From: Canna indica
Taxonomy: Eukaryota > Streptophyta > Magnoliopsida > Zingiberales > Cannaceae
DNA length: 64,000 bases
Assembly (NCBI GenBank): GCA_034359265.1
Contig: CP136890.1
Coordinates: 34,514,501 to 34,578,500 of the forward strand
Direction of reading: 5' to 3'
Below, piece by piece: positions 10,956 through 21,743 of this stretch (within the stretch, counting starts at the first letter, position 1; the number at the start of each line of letters is the position of its first letter). A model generated the notes under the pieces. It was not told where the DNA came from and made no database searches. It was given only the letters and a program-made list of their open reading frames with translations. The position numbers and the translations under genes were made by a program.

Positions 10956-11777
10956 TATTTGCTGAAAATAAAAAATCTTATTGATTAAGGTAACTGAAGA
11001 TCAGTAAGATCCTCAACAAGAATAGAACATAAATGAGGGGACCTAACTAGATCCCATACAACAAGAGCACGTAAAGAGTGTGCTCTATTTGCTACCCAAT
11101 TGTGCTACTTTATTACATAATCTATTCACATACTTAAATTGTACGAACTGAAATTTTATCGCTAAAAATTTAATGTTGAGCATTAAATTCCTTAATTGTC
11201 ATTGATGTACTCCACTGTTGATATCTTCAATAAGCTATTTACAATCCGATTCAATGTGAAATGGTAGAAAGGTTCAAATGTGCAGCCAACTTCGGTCCTT
11301 CGAGAATGACACAATCCTTAGAATGCAAGGGGAACAACCACAACAGGGGAAGCAACTACTTACATTGGCCCTCATAATTTTGGATTACTACACTCGTACC
11401 TGCAGAATTAGACTTTCAAGAACCATCACAATTAATTTTTATAAGTGTTAACATTAGGAGGTAATCAATGAGAAACTGATTGAGTAGTAATTGTATTTCC
11501 CTCAGGAGTTTCGAGTGTTAGAAATTAAAACTATATAAACTGAAACCTTCGTAAGCAAAAGATGAGTACAACGTACGCTACTATGCACTAACTTGTTTCT
11601 TACTAACCAAATCATCCACAAGGAAAATGGCAACAGTGACTTTGAAGGAACTATTCCGCGAGAAATTATCTAATATCAAGAGTCAACTACTAGAGATCCC
11701 GTTCTCTCTATTAGAATAATTGTAACCTCGGGACTGGCCAAGTAGAAACCAAAATGTGGAAGCAAAACCACGATTCA
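10956..11777 (-). pseudogene. LINE 3' part: end of zinc-knuckle region and RNase H domain
   Basis: Minus-strand translation starts with RGFASTFWFLLGQSR. This continues the peptide DETIAHLFLN found at 56813 on the other side of Copia-A. Further on are INCDGS, SVVIQNYEGQ, EGPKLAAHLNLST and NWVANRAHSLR, in several frames with stops. These are pieces of the RNase H domain that ends many plant L1-type ORF2 proteins. The LINE is dead. Joining across Copia-A is supported by an imperfect 5-bp target duplication (ATTCA/GTTCA). Confidence 0.75.
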
Positions 11778-12036
11778 TAATAAAATCAGAGAGGTTTAAC
11801 ATATAGAGAAGAATAAGAATAATCCGATAATGTTTTCTTAATGGAATTCAATGAATATTGTCTATACGATCATGCTCAATATATACACTAATGCAGCTAG
11901 CAATCAGCCTATAATTAACCCTACAATCTCTCCTACATTATTTTGTCTTTATTAGGAGAATATTCCTTCTTTATTAGGAGAATATTTACTATAATAACAA
12001 TCGTGAATTATGGCAAAATATCATTAGCAATTAATA
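11778..12036 (-). repeat. Copia-A 3' LTR
   Basis: This 259-bp LTR aligns with 56543-56812 throughout (shared TAATAAAATCAGAGAG... and ...TTTATTAGGAGAATAT... blocks). In element orientation it starts TATTAATTGCTA and ends TTTTATTA, so the termini are TA...TA rather than TG...CA. It carries two TTTATTAGGAGAATATT repeats. Confidence 0.85.
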
Positions 12037-12046
12037 CCCCCTCAAA
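12037..12046 (-). other. Copia-A polypurine tract
   Basis: The minus strand reads TTTGAGGGGG directly before the 3' LTR, the expected plus-strand primer of reverse transcription. Confidence 0.8.
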
Positions 12047-12052
12047 CTAATG

Positions 12053-14135
12053 CTAAGTATCACATAGCATGAGTTTGTATAGAAGATACTTGTGTCTTTT
12101 CGTAGTCATCGCTTTGGTAAATAGATCAGCCAATTGATCATGTGTGGGGATGTAACTCAAGACAATGCTCTGATTCTCAACTAGCTCTCTGACGTAATGA
12201 CAGTTCACATCAATATGCTTAGTGTTTTCGTGGTGAACAGGATTGATAGCAATTTGAATTGAGCTAGTGTTGTCAGCGTATAGGGTAGTTGATTTCTCTA
12301 CTGTGATACCAATCTCAGCTAACAACCTTCGTAACCACACGATTTCTGAACTTGCCGCAGACATAGACCTATACTCTGCTTTTGTTGATGACTTTGACGT
12401 TCGAGATTGCTTCTTACATTTCCATGAGATCAATGAGGACCCAAGAAGCATAAACCAACAAGTGGTAGAACGTCTTGAGTCGGGACAACCTGCCCAATTT
12501 GCATCCGCATAGCCCACCATGTCGAGTGAAGAAGAGGTAGGAAACAATAGTCCTTGATTTACAGTGCCTCGAATATAGCGAATGACTCTAAGAAATGTTG
12601 AGTAGTGAATCTTGTATGGATTGGTAATAAATTGGCTTAGTACCTGGACTGGATATGATATGTCTAGACGAGTCATAGGAGATATATGAGTGACCCAACC
12701 ACGCATCTATATAGAGTCTGGTCAGCAAATTGTTCTCCTTCCTCCTTCTTGTATTTTGTATTCACTTCCATGGGAGTATTCACCACCTTATTGTCTGTAA
12801 TATTTGCAAGTTTGATGAAATCTTGTGCATATTTTTGTTGACTTAACTGTATGCCTTCTTGTTGGTAACTCACTTCCAAACCCAAAAGATATGTCAGTTT
12901 TCCCAACTCTTTCATCATGAATGAGGAATGTAATAACTGCTCCAACTGAGAAATGCGAGCCTCATCACTCCCAGTGATGATCATATCATCCACATAGAGT
13001 AAGAGGATGGTTATGCCATAGTTTGACTGCCGTAGAAACAAGGAATAATCAGTGTTGCTCTGAGTGAACCCAGCACCAATGATTGTAGTACGAAACTTCT
13101 CAAACTAGGAATGTGGAGCTTGCTTCCATCCAAATGATGATTTTTTGAGACGACATGCCAAATTAGGGTTAGGTCATTTGTATCCTAGAGGAGCCTTCAT
13201 ATGTACTACTTCTTGCAAATCCTCATGCAAAAAGGCTTTCTTGACGTCCATTTGATGAATATTCCAATTTTTCATGGCTGCTATAGCTAATAAAACACGT
13301 ACGGTAGTCATCTTAGCAATAGGCAAAAATCTCTTTATAATCAATCTCATATTCTTGCTTAAAATCTTGTACAACCAAACGTGTCTTGTACCTATCTAAT
13401 GAGCCATCAGCCTTCACCTTAATAGAATATATCCATTTGTTGTCAATAATGACTCCATTAGTAGGTTTTTCCACCAGATCCCACGTATGATTTTCTTCAA
13501 GAGTAATCAATTCTTCACTCGTTGCATTCTGCCAGCACTCTTGATTACAAGCCTGTTGATAAGAATTTGACACAACTACAAAATTCAATATTGTTAGTAA
13601 GGCATATGATCAACCATATCTGCCAAGGGAGTGGCCATATCTCTCAACAGGTGGAACATGACGAGATGAGCGTCTAAGGGTAGGGGTTTCAGGAGAATCA
13701 TCGATCAAGGTATTAGGGGAATTGTTGGAGGTGGACGCATCATCTATATCAATATCAGAAGAAGGATCAAAACTTGGATGATTAGGATTACCTAAAGTTA
13801 AGTTGCTAGAAGGATGGCCTGCTGCAAGATTGTCTTGGCTAGGAGAAGTAAGACCTGAAGGATGATCATCCGCCAAATTGTGCCAAAAGGACATTGACTG
13901 TGGTGAGGACTCATTCTTTCTATAAGCAAAAGAATTTTCAAAAAATACCACATGTCTAGAGACTCTTAAGAGACAACGAGATGGGTCATAACACAAATAG
14001 CCTTTTTGAATGTCATTATATCCTATAAAGACACACTTGACAACTTTTGAGGATAGTTTATGTCGTTCATGAGCTGGTAGGTGAACGAAACATACACATA
14101 CGAAAACCCTAAGGTGAAGATAATCAGGTAGTTTG
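12053..14135 (-). pseudogene. Copia-A pol: integrase C-terminus, reverse transcriptase, RNase H
   Basis: In order on the minus strand: integrase C-terminal region (HLRVFVCVCFVHLPAHERHK to SRHVVFFENSF, 14135-13900), then a Ser/Pro-rich linker. Reverse transcriptase follows in three frames (WKYSIK-like block WIYSIKVKADGSLDRYKTRL; QMDVKKAFLHEDLQ; active site YVDDM near 12990). Ty1/copia RNase H comes last (YADANWAGCPDSRRS, KSSTKAEYRS, ending near 12053). Frame breaks lie near 13310, 13040-13170 and 12690. Protease and the integrase catalytic core are absent; the 5' edge at 14135 is the Copia-B insertion point. Non-functional. Confidence 0.9.
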
Positions 14136-15864
14136 TGTTGGCTTAAGATTTTCAACCTTAGTCTTAATATCGGTTTTGATGATAACAAATATGAAACTAA
14201 TGATGTCATGAAGAGTTTCTTTCAGGTTCCATATCGGTTAGCGCACGACGTCCTCCATCGAAAATATCGGTGAAATCAAAAATTCAGAAGGACGTTGGTC
14301 GACGCGCTCGGATTCGTTAGGAAGATAGAGTCTAGGTTTAGGGTGTCTAGTTTATGTTACAAATCCTCATGATGATGCATAAGAACCCAAATACCATCCC
14401 CGAATCCCAAAATATGAAAACTCGAAAACCACCCTGAAACTCACTAAGCCTAGGGAGCTCCTTAGAGGGCTATATGACCTAGATACTTTCTCGACATAAA
14501 AAATAACGATAATTGTTCCTTGGAAAACTAGATAACGAGGTATTTTAAAGGAATTTTTGGAAGCCTTTAGCATACCTATATTTGACTCGGGAGATTAGAA
14601 AATTTATGTTTTCAGAAAATTTGTACTAGACCCCCAAACTAGATTTTGATTCTTAAGGATTTTGATTTTTTAGATATTTTTATTGAATCCAAATGGGGGG
14701 TAATCCTTATATAATATTTATGTTTTAAAATTAATAAACTTAAAGTTAATAAATGTTATATAAGTAGACTTAACGAAGACGGAACCCAAACAAGCAAAGA
14801 AAATCAAGCAAACTAGCTGTCTGCCCAGTTTGACCAGTTTTCGGTCGATCGATCGGTCGACCGACCGAAGCCAAAATTGGGCAGTGCGTGCGTCGGTCGA
14901 TCGGATTACGGATCGCTAAAGTCGCGACTCACGACTCATTCGATCAACCGAATAGGGCGATTAATTCACAGAGAGCCAGTGGCCGCTGGGCGGTCGACCG
15001 ATGATCGATCGACAAGCGACCGAACGACGAAAATGGCTAATTTTTCGCCCGTTGAGCCACCCGTTTCATTCCATTTCTTCTTGGTTCTATAAATACTCAA
15101 GCTTAAGCCTTCCTTAGACAATTTTTGATCACTCCTAATCTTCATTGAGCCATCATTGATCAATTCCAAGCTTTCATTGAGCCACTTCTTAGAGAAATCC
15201 TAGTTTGATCTTTCATTCCTTAAGTTTGCCTTCAAGCTTGACTTGATTCATCATCAAGGCATCAAGAGGAGCCAGGATTCATCTTGTTTGAGAGCTAAGT
15301 TTACCTTGTTTATTATTTGCTCTCATTATTGTTGTATTTTTGTGTTTATTTCATTGTATTTTGATTTTGTGTAAACCTAGAGTGCTAGGTTGATTGAGTG
15401 GTATCCTTGGTGTATAAGGTGTAAAGCCACTTGTGTAAACGTAGTTTACTAGGATTAGTTGAGTTGTCCCTTAGGGTTGAGGTGGAAGAGTGCTCTCGGT
15501 AAGAAGGCGGAGACTTCCGGGTGTGGAAGTGTCTTAGGTTGAGAGTGAGACTCTTCGAGTCAAAGTCCTCCGTATAAGGGAATCAATTTAATCTAGTAAA
15601 TTTAGTTTGGAAATCCTAAGCGGGGTGCTTAGGTAGTGGAGTAGGCATTGGGGCCGAACCACTATAATTCTCTGTATTAGCATTATTTTCTTTGTTTGTG
15701 CTTAATTGGTTTATTTATGCTTTCGCATCTAATCGATAAATTGCGATTTGCCTAAATAATTTAACAAATGATTAAAACTAAAATTAGGCGACAAGTTTAT
15801 ATAACACACTATTTAACCCCCCCCCCCCCACCCCACCCCCTCTAGTGTGTCATTTCACCCAACA
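14136..15864 (+). repeat. Copia-B 5' LTR (complete, 1729 bp)
   Basis: It starts TGTTGGC and ends CACCCAACA next to the primer-binding site. A likely TATA box, TATAAATA, lies at 15088-15095, giving a U3/R boundary a little downstream. Upstream of it, 14838-15030 is dense in CGATCG, TCGA and GGTCGACC palindromes. A C-rich tract (about 15822-15840) lies near the end. It is the empty-site reference for the MITE in the 3' LTR. Confidence 0.9.
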
Positions 15865-15866
15865 AT

Positions 15867-15881
15867 TGGTATCAAAGCAGG
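15867..15881 (+). other. Copia-B primer-binding site
   Basis: TTGGTATCAAAGCAG lies 2 bp after the LTR end, close to the complement of the 3' end of initiator tRNA-Met. Confidence 0.85.
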
Positions 15882-15932
15882 TCGTGGATTGAGATTTCAC
15901 CATCTCATCTACATCTTACCTCGATCCGAAAA

Positions 15933-16071
15933 ATGGCACTAGAGAGTATAGCATTTGCACCACCTAGGTTTGATGAAAAAATTTTTGGTGTTTGGAAGAG
16001 TAGGATGTATACCTTTCTTAAAACACAAAGTTTAGATCTATTATGCATGCTAAAGAATCAATATGTTGAGC
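15933..16071 (+). pseudogene. Copia-B gag, N-terminal piece
   Basis: The frame opens at the ATG at 15933 (MALESIAFAPPRFDEK, then FGVWKSRMYTFLKTQSLD), typical of the start of plant copia gag proteins (DUF4219/UBN2 type). It is cut by the hAT element after codons for NQYVE. Removing the hAT and one TGTTGAGC copy joins it to 19243. Confidence 0.85.
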
Positions 16072-19000
16072 TAGAGGTGGCAACGGGCTAGGCTAGCCCT
16101 TGGGCGGCACGGGCCCGGCCCGAAAAATTTTGGGCCGGGCCGGGCTCGCCTTCTGGGCACGCGGGCCGTGTTAGGCACGGCCCGCAGTCGGACCGTTCTT
16201 GGCACGGCTCGCTCACGGCCCGCGCACCGTGCTCTAGGCGAGCACGGGAGGCCTGGTGCACGCCAGGCCTAGGTCAGCGCTGCCAGACGTAGGGTGACCT
16301 AGGCCTAGCGCGCGCCATACCCGCCATACCCAGACCCTGGATCTGGCGCGCACCAGACGTAGGTCGGCCCGAGCCAAGTCTGGCTCGGGCCAACGAATAT
16401 TTTATATATATAAAAAAATTTCCTATGAATACCCCCTCTCCTTCTTCATTTCTTCTATCTTCATCTTCAATTTTTTCTCTCAATTCTCAATTCTCAACTC
16501 TCATTTCTCAACTCTCAACTCTCTTACTCTCAACAATCAACAACATTTTAAGCTCATCAAGAAGCCAAGGATTCAAGATTGTTGTTATTTTTTTTAATCT
16601 CTTCAATTTGTTTCATTGATTAGTATAATATTTATACTTTTTATATTTTTAATTTTTACTAATGGCGGATGGAGATTTTTCAGGTTATACTCCACAAATT
16701 GGATCAAATATGTTAGAAGAAATGTCTCATGCTACTCCTACCACTCGTACCACTCAACAAAATCAAAACAGAGAGATAAGTCCATCTATTAATTTATGTC
16801 CATCAGGTAGAAAAAAAAGTATGGTTTGGAAATATTTTGAGAAAATTATTGAACCTGATGGCACCATAACAAAAGCCCGGTGCAAAATATGTCAAAAAAT
16901 TCTTTCGGCTTTAACAACTGGAGGAACTGGTCATTTATTACGTCATGCAAAGGGTCATGACACTAAGTTTACACAAGCTCAACAAATTCTTCATTTATCT
17001 TCTTCTGGTTTAACAACTTTTTCATATGATCATGATTTTCAACGTCGAGAACTTGCAAAATTAATTGTTCAAAGTGAATCTCCTTTTAGTTTTGTTGATC
17101 AACCAAGATTTTCTAGTTGGATTCAAAATACTTTACAACCAAAATATAAAAAAATTACTCGAAATACAATGAAAAGTGATGCTTTAAAATTATTTTTTAT
17201 ATATAGAGAAAATATAATGACTAGTTTTCAAAATAATAAATCAAAATTTTCTTTAACATCTGATGTTTGGTCTAGTCAACATACTACTAACTCTTACATT
17301 TGTGTTACTGCACATTGGATTGATGAAAATTTTATTTTGCAAAAAAGAATAATTAGTTTTAAAGTTTTTGAATATCCACACACTTCTGTTGCCATTTTTC
17401 TGCTATTAGATTTGTAACATCTTTCTATAATATAAATGATAAAAAAAATTTGATTAGTTTTGATAATGCTAGTAATAATGATGCTGCTATCCCTCCCCTT
17501 ATACAGTTATTTAAACCAGTATTAGAAGGTGAATTATTTCATGTTCGTTGTGTTTGTCATGTTCTTAATTTATGTGTACGAGATGGTTTAAAACAAGTAA
17601 ATATACATGTAGAAAAAGTAAGAGATGTTATTAGATATATGTGTTCTTCGAAAGCAAGAACACAAGAATTTAAAAAATTATGTCAATCTTTTAATAAATC
17701 ATTTAAAAAATTTAATGGTGATGTTATTACTAGATAGAATTCAACATATCATATGCTTATGTCTACTATAAGATATCAAGATATCCTTACAATATTTTAC
17801 AATTAAAATATGTCTGGTGATCCAATTAATAATAATGATTGATTAGTTGCTGGGCATATTACTCAAATTTTAGAACTTTTTAATAAAGCTACCGAACAAC
17901 TTTCCGGTGTTTATTATCCTACATGTAATTTAACTCTTTCACATATAGTTCGTATTAGTGACGTATTTTCTTCATATAGACATCATCATTTATTTGCACA
18001 AATTATTTCTTTAATGGAATCTAAATTTAAAAAGTATTGGTCAGATATACCTACTTTATTTTGTTTAGCAATATGTTTATATCCTAGAATGAAAATTGAT
18101 GGTTTAAATATGTTGTTAGATGATTATTATAACAATATGGAATTAGATAATGTTGAAGAAAAAAAATCGAATTTATTGAATTCTATGTTTGTATTTTACG
18201 CTTCAAATTTTGGTGATACAATTACAAATAAGACAACATCTTCTTTTTCTAGATTAAGAGATGATGGTGGAAATAGTATTAATTCTCAACTTGGTCGTAG
18301 AATAAAAAAACTAAATCTACTAATTTTAATGAATTACTTTTTTTTCTATATCATAATCATTCTGAAGAAATAGATGATAATGAAATTTTAGCATGGTGGA
18401 AAAAACAAGAAAATACGTATCCTATTATTTCCATCATGGAATGCGATATACTAACTGTTCATGTGTCTACAGTAGCTTCCGAGTCTTGTTTTAGTGCAGG
18501 AAATAGAATTCTCGACGAAAAAAAGAACCGAATGAGTGAAGAAACGGTTGAAATGTGCATTTGCTTAAAAAACTAGTTGGATGCTGAAGATAGATTACAA
18601 GATAAGGGAGGACACGACACTTCATCATCGTGAGTGGAGGAAGCTCAAATGAGCGAAGTTGGTGCTGCTTGTCCAAGTACAAGTTAAATCACCGGGACTA
18701 CGGGTAATTAAAAATATAAAAAGAACTACGTAGACCTAATCATTCTATAGTTAATCATTGGAGAGTACAAATTTAGCTATAGAAGGTACGTAGGCAACTT
18801 TTTAAGGTGCGGTTTATTATAATATTAAAAAAATTATTTTATCATTGGATGAATATTTTTGTATTAAAGATAAATAAAAATTTAATTATAATTTGATTTT
18901 TTAAAAATCTTTTTATTAATTTGTACTGCGTTATAATGTTACATATAAAAAATGTGTTAAAAATATATAATAAAGTTTAACACAATGATTAAGCTATCTC

Positions 19001-19234
19001 AAATAAAATTAAAGGTCCAAGTTCAAAACTCACTCGTAACAATTAATTTTTAAATTAATTTTTAAACATTTAAAAATTTAAAAATTTAAATTAAATAATT
19101 AATTTTCGGGCCGGCCCGAGCCTGGCTGGGCGGGCTCGAGCCCGGGCTAGGCTTGGCTGCCACACATTCGGGCCATGCTAGGCTCGGCCCGGAGGTGGCC
19201 GGGCTTGCCCGGGCACGGCCCGTTGCCACCTCTA
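16072..19234 (+). mobile_element. hAT transposon, decayed autonomous type (3163 bp)
   Basis: It has perfect 17-bp terminal inverted repeats, TAGAGGTGGCAACGGGC at 16072-16088 and its complement at 19218-19234. They are flanked by an exact 8-bp target duplication TGTTGAGC (16064-16071 and 19235-19242). Subterminal regions are GC-rich with GGCCCG/CGGGCC motifs, while the coding interior is AT-rich. It carries one transposase gene, now broken. It is inserted in the gag of Copia-B. Confidence 0.95.
16662..18687 (+). pseudogene. hAT transposase (BED zinc finger), frameshifted
   Basis: The frame starts at the ATG at 16662 (MADGDFSGYTPQ). A BED zinc finger follows (VWKYFEKI, CKICQKIL, GTGHLLRHAKGH; about residues 50-105). 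The RNase H-like core has LTSDVWSSQHTTNSYICVTA, ISFDNASNNDAAI and CHVLNLCVRDGLK. The hAT C-terminal dimerisation domain follows (WWKKQENTYP, ASESCFSAGNRILDEKKNRM) up to the stop at 18687. It is broken by a frameshift near 17400, a stop at 17737, stops near 17810-17840 and another shift near 18310. A CT-rich leader (16430-16560) precedes it. The transposase would bind the element ends and excise and reinsert the element. Non-functional here. Confidence 0.9.
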
Positions 19235-19242
19235 TGTTGAGC

Positions 19243-19952
19243 CCACTATTGACATAAATGATTAGACTCAAGAACAAGTTAAATTATTTGAATTGAATGC
19301 TAAAATAATGCATCTCCTATATTGCTCATTTTCAAATGAAATACTTGAAAATGTTATGCATTGTTCTTCCGCATTTGATATTTGGGCCATATTAAATATG
19401 TTATATGATTATGCTAAAACCGAAGAGCTTAATACATTTGTTGAGGGTGGTGATGACAATGGTCATCCCCATAGCACTAACCTCGGTTTTGATGATCTTA
19501 GTGTTTCTAGTCAAAGAAGCAAATCAAAAGCCGAAAAAGAAAGATTATATGCTAGTTGTGCAAGGAAAAGATGCACATTAAGAGGAATTGTCCTTCATCA
19601 AAGAAGAATGTCAAAAAGAGGACAAGTGCTTCAACATCCACCTTCAAATCACAAGAAGCATCCTCTTGTCATGACTATGAAGGCACATCCAAGATTTGCC
19701 TCATGGGTATCCATGATGAGGTACAATATTCTACTTTTAGTCATGATAAAGATATAGCATATGATAGTGATGCTAGTTCTTCACATTCACTCAAAATGTC
19801 ATATGAAGAATTAGTAGAAGAATGTCAAAATATGTGTGTCATGCTTTTGAAAAAGAGTAAAGAAATCAAGAAAATTAAGAAGGATAACTCTAGGCTTACT
19901 AAGGATTTGCATGCTCTAGAATTAGAAAATAAAAATTTAAAGGCAAATCTAA
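19243..19952 (+). pseudogene. Copia-B gag, middle piece
   Basis: It continues gag after the hAT with LFELNAKIMHLLYCSFSNE and FDIWAILNMLYDYAKTEEL (gag core). A CCHC-like CKEKMHIKRNC follows in another frame near 19560, then a Lys/Glu-rich coiled-coil-like tail (MSYEELVEECQNMCVMLLKK, ELENKNLKANL). At least one stop near 19263 and one frame change break it. It is interrupted at 19952 by the Harbinger element. Confidence 0.8.
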
Positions 19953-20389
19953 GGGCGTGTTTGTTTGCGAAAATATTTTTTAACTTTTCGTTTCGTGAAA
20001 ACCGAAATGGATTTTCAAATTTCAAAATTTTGGTTTCGATTTTTTTTGTTTGGTGAAAATGCGTTTGTTTGACATGTCCAAATTTCATGTTTCACGAAAT
20101 AAAGCCAGCGAAAACTTGTTTGTTTTGTGTTGATTTCGTTGACAATTTTGGGGACGAAAACTAAAACTGTGTTTGTTTATCAAACATAGTTTTAGTTTCA
20201 GTTTATTATCTCATACTATTTTATTATAATTTATTTAATTTGATATCATTAACTTAAATTTATAAAATATATGAATAATATTAATTAGTTGATAAATATA
20301 TTATGAATATTATTTATTTAGGATATAAAAATTATTAAAATATATTTTATTATATTTTTTAATTTATAAATAATTCAAAATAATATTAG

Positions 20390-21525
20390 TACCTGCCACC
20401 ATTGCTTTGGACGCCTCTGCCCCATCACGGTTCATAGCATATACCCGCGCAGGCGGCCTCTCTGAATGACTGGTGTGCGGCCCCTTATTCTGTGCTTGTC
20501 CCCTTTGACCTACTAACCCCACTGACATAGGTGCCTTTCCCCTTGACTCCTTAGGCTTCTGACCAGTTCCCTCAGGACAGTCCTTCTTGAAGTGTCCGAC
20601 TCGGCCGCACTTGAAGCAAGCGTTCATGCGGCTAAGGCAGGACCCCCAGTGTCTCCGTCTGCAGCTGCCACACTGCGGCGCCTCAGATCTCTGAGAACCA
20701 CCTCCTGACACTGCTGGCCTCACTAACCTAGTCCCTATGCCCCCACGGCCCCGATTGCCATTCTGCCCCCGGCTTTGTTGAAGATCTGTCGCGGGCTTTG
20801 CCCCCTCAGATTGCCAAGGCCGACTGCCAAAACCCTGCAATCGAAACTTCTTCTTAGCTGGCCCGTCGTTCCTCTCAAATGGCACCAAGGCTTCTTTCCA
20901 CAGGGCTTCATCCACTACCTGAGCCAGAGAAGAATCCTCAGTGTAGTGGACAAGCCTGCCAATATGTGGCCTCAGACCTGCCACGAACCTCTTGACCCTG
21001 GCGATCTCAAACGCCACTAGGGTTGGATGGTACTTGGAGAGATAGTTGAACTCCAAGATCTCAAACGCCAATGGAGGCAGCTGCCTCTAACGAACACCCC
21101 AGCTCCACGCATAACTCGTAGCAATCCCCCAAGAATTCTATCACTTCCACCTGATGATCTGCTCTGGTGAACTCTGGTGGCTTCAGTGTGACAAAATTTG
21201 TATAAGTTGAGACCCTTAGAGTTCTGACCATAGGTGCTGTCACCTCTACCACTTCCGGTACCACTAAAACTACGGGCACTGGCTGTGGCTACTGAGACTG
21301 CTGCTGCATTTGCTGTCTCAATTCCTGCTCCTTAAAGAGAGCCTCAGTTAATTGGTTCACCTGAGACTGCAGTTGAGCAACCGCTGACTCTTGCCCCTGA
21401 CCCTACGACGGCTCCCTATCTCTGTCGCGGGCCCGACCTTTGCCTTGACCTTGGCCTCGCCCCCGGCCTCAGCGTTCTGTCGAGTTACTGCCACTACCAC
21501 TCAAAGCAGCATTTTGAGCCTCCAT
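20390..21525 (-). pseudogene. Gypsy-A gag
   Basis: The start codon is at 21525 (MEAQNAALSGSGSNSTER). An Arg/Gly/Gln-rich stretch follows, then gag core pieces (LKPPEFTRADHQVEVIEFL; FNYLSKYHPTLVAFEIARVK; RFVAGLRPHIGRL) and a CCHC zinc knuckle CFKCGRVGHFKKDC at about 20640-20600. Stops near 21470 and 21400-21280 and a frame change near 21070 break it. Part of the mid-gag appears deleted. It is the best view in this window of the zinc knuckle that Gypsy-B has lost. Confidence 0.85.
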
Positions 21526-21743
21526 TGCACTATCACAGGAAAGAAAAAGATGTTGCTTGTCACATAATGAATTCTTAACAAAAACCCTTTAAACTTACTA
21601 ACCACATGGTGCGCTGAGTGCAGGAGTGGTCGCCCAATCTCGTAGCATAACTATACTGTATGTCGGCACGCTAGCATATGCCTCATATGGTACCCAATAC
21701 TGAGTCATAGACAAGACCTAACCTAGTGCTCTGATACCAACTT

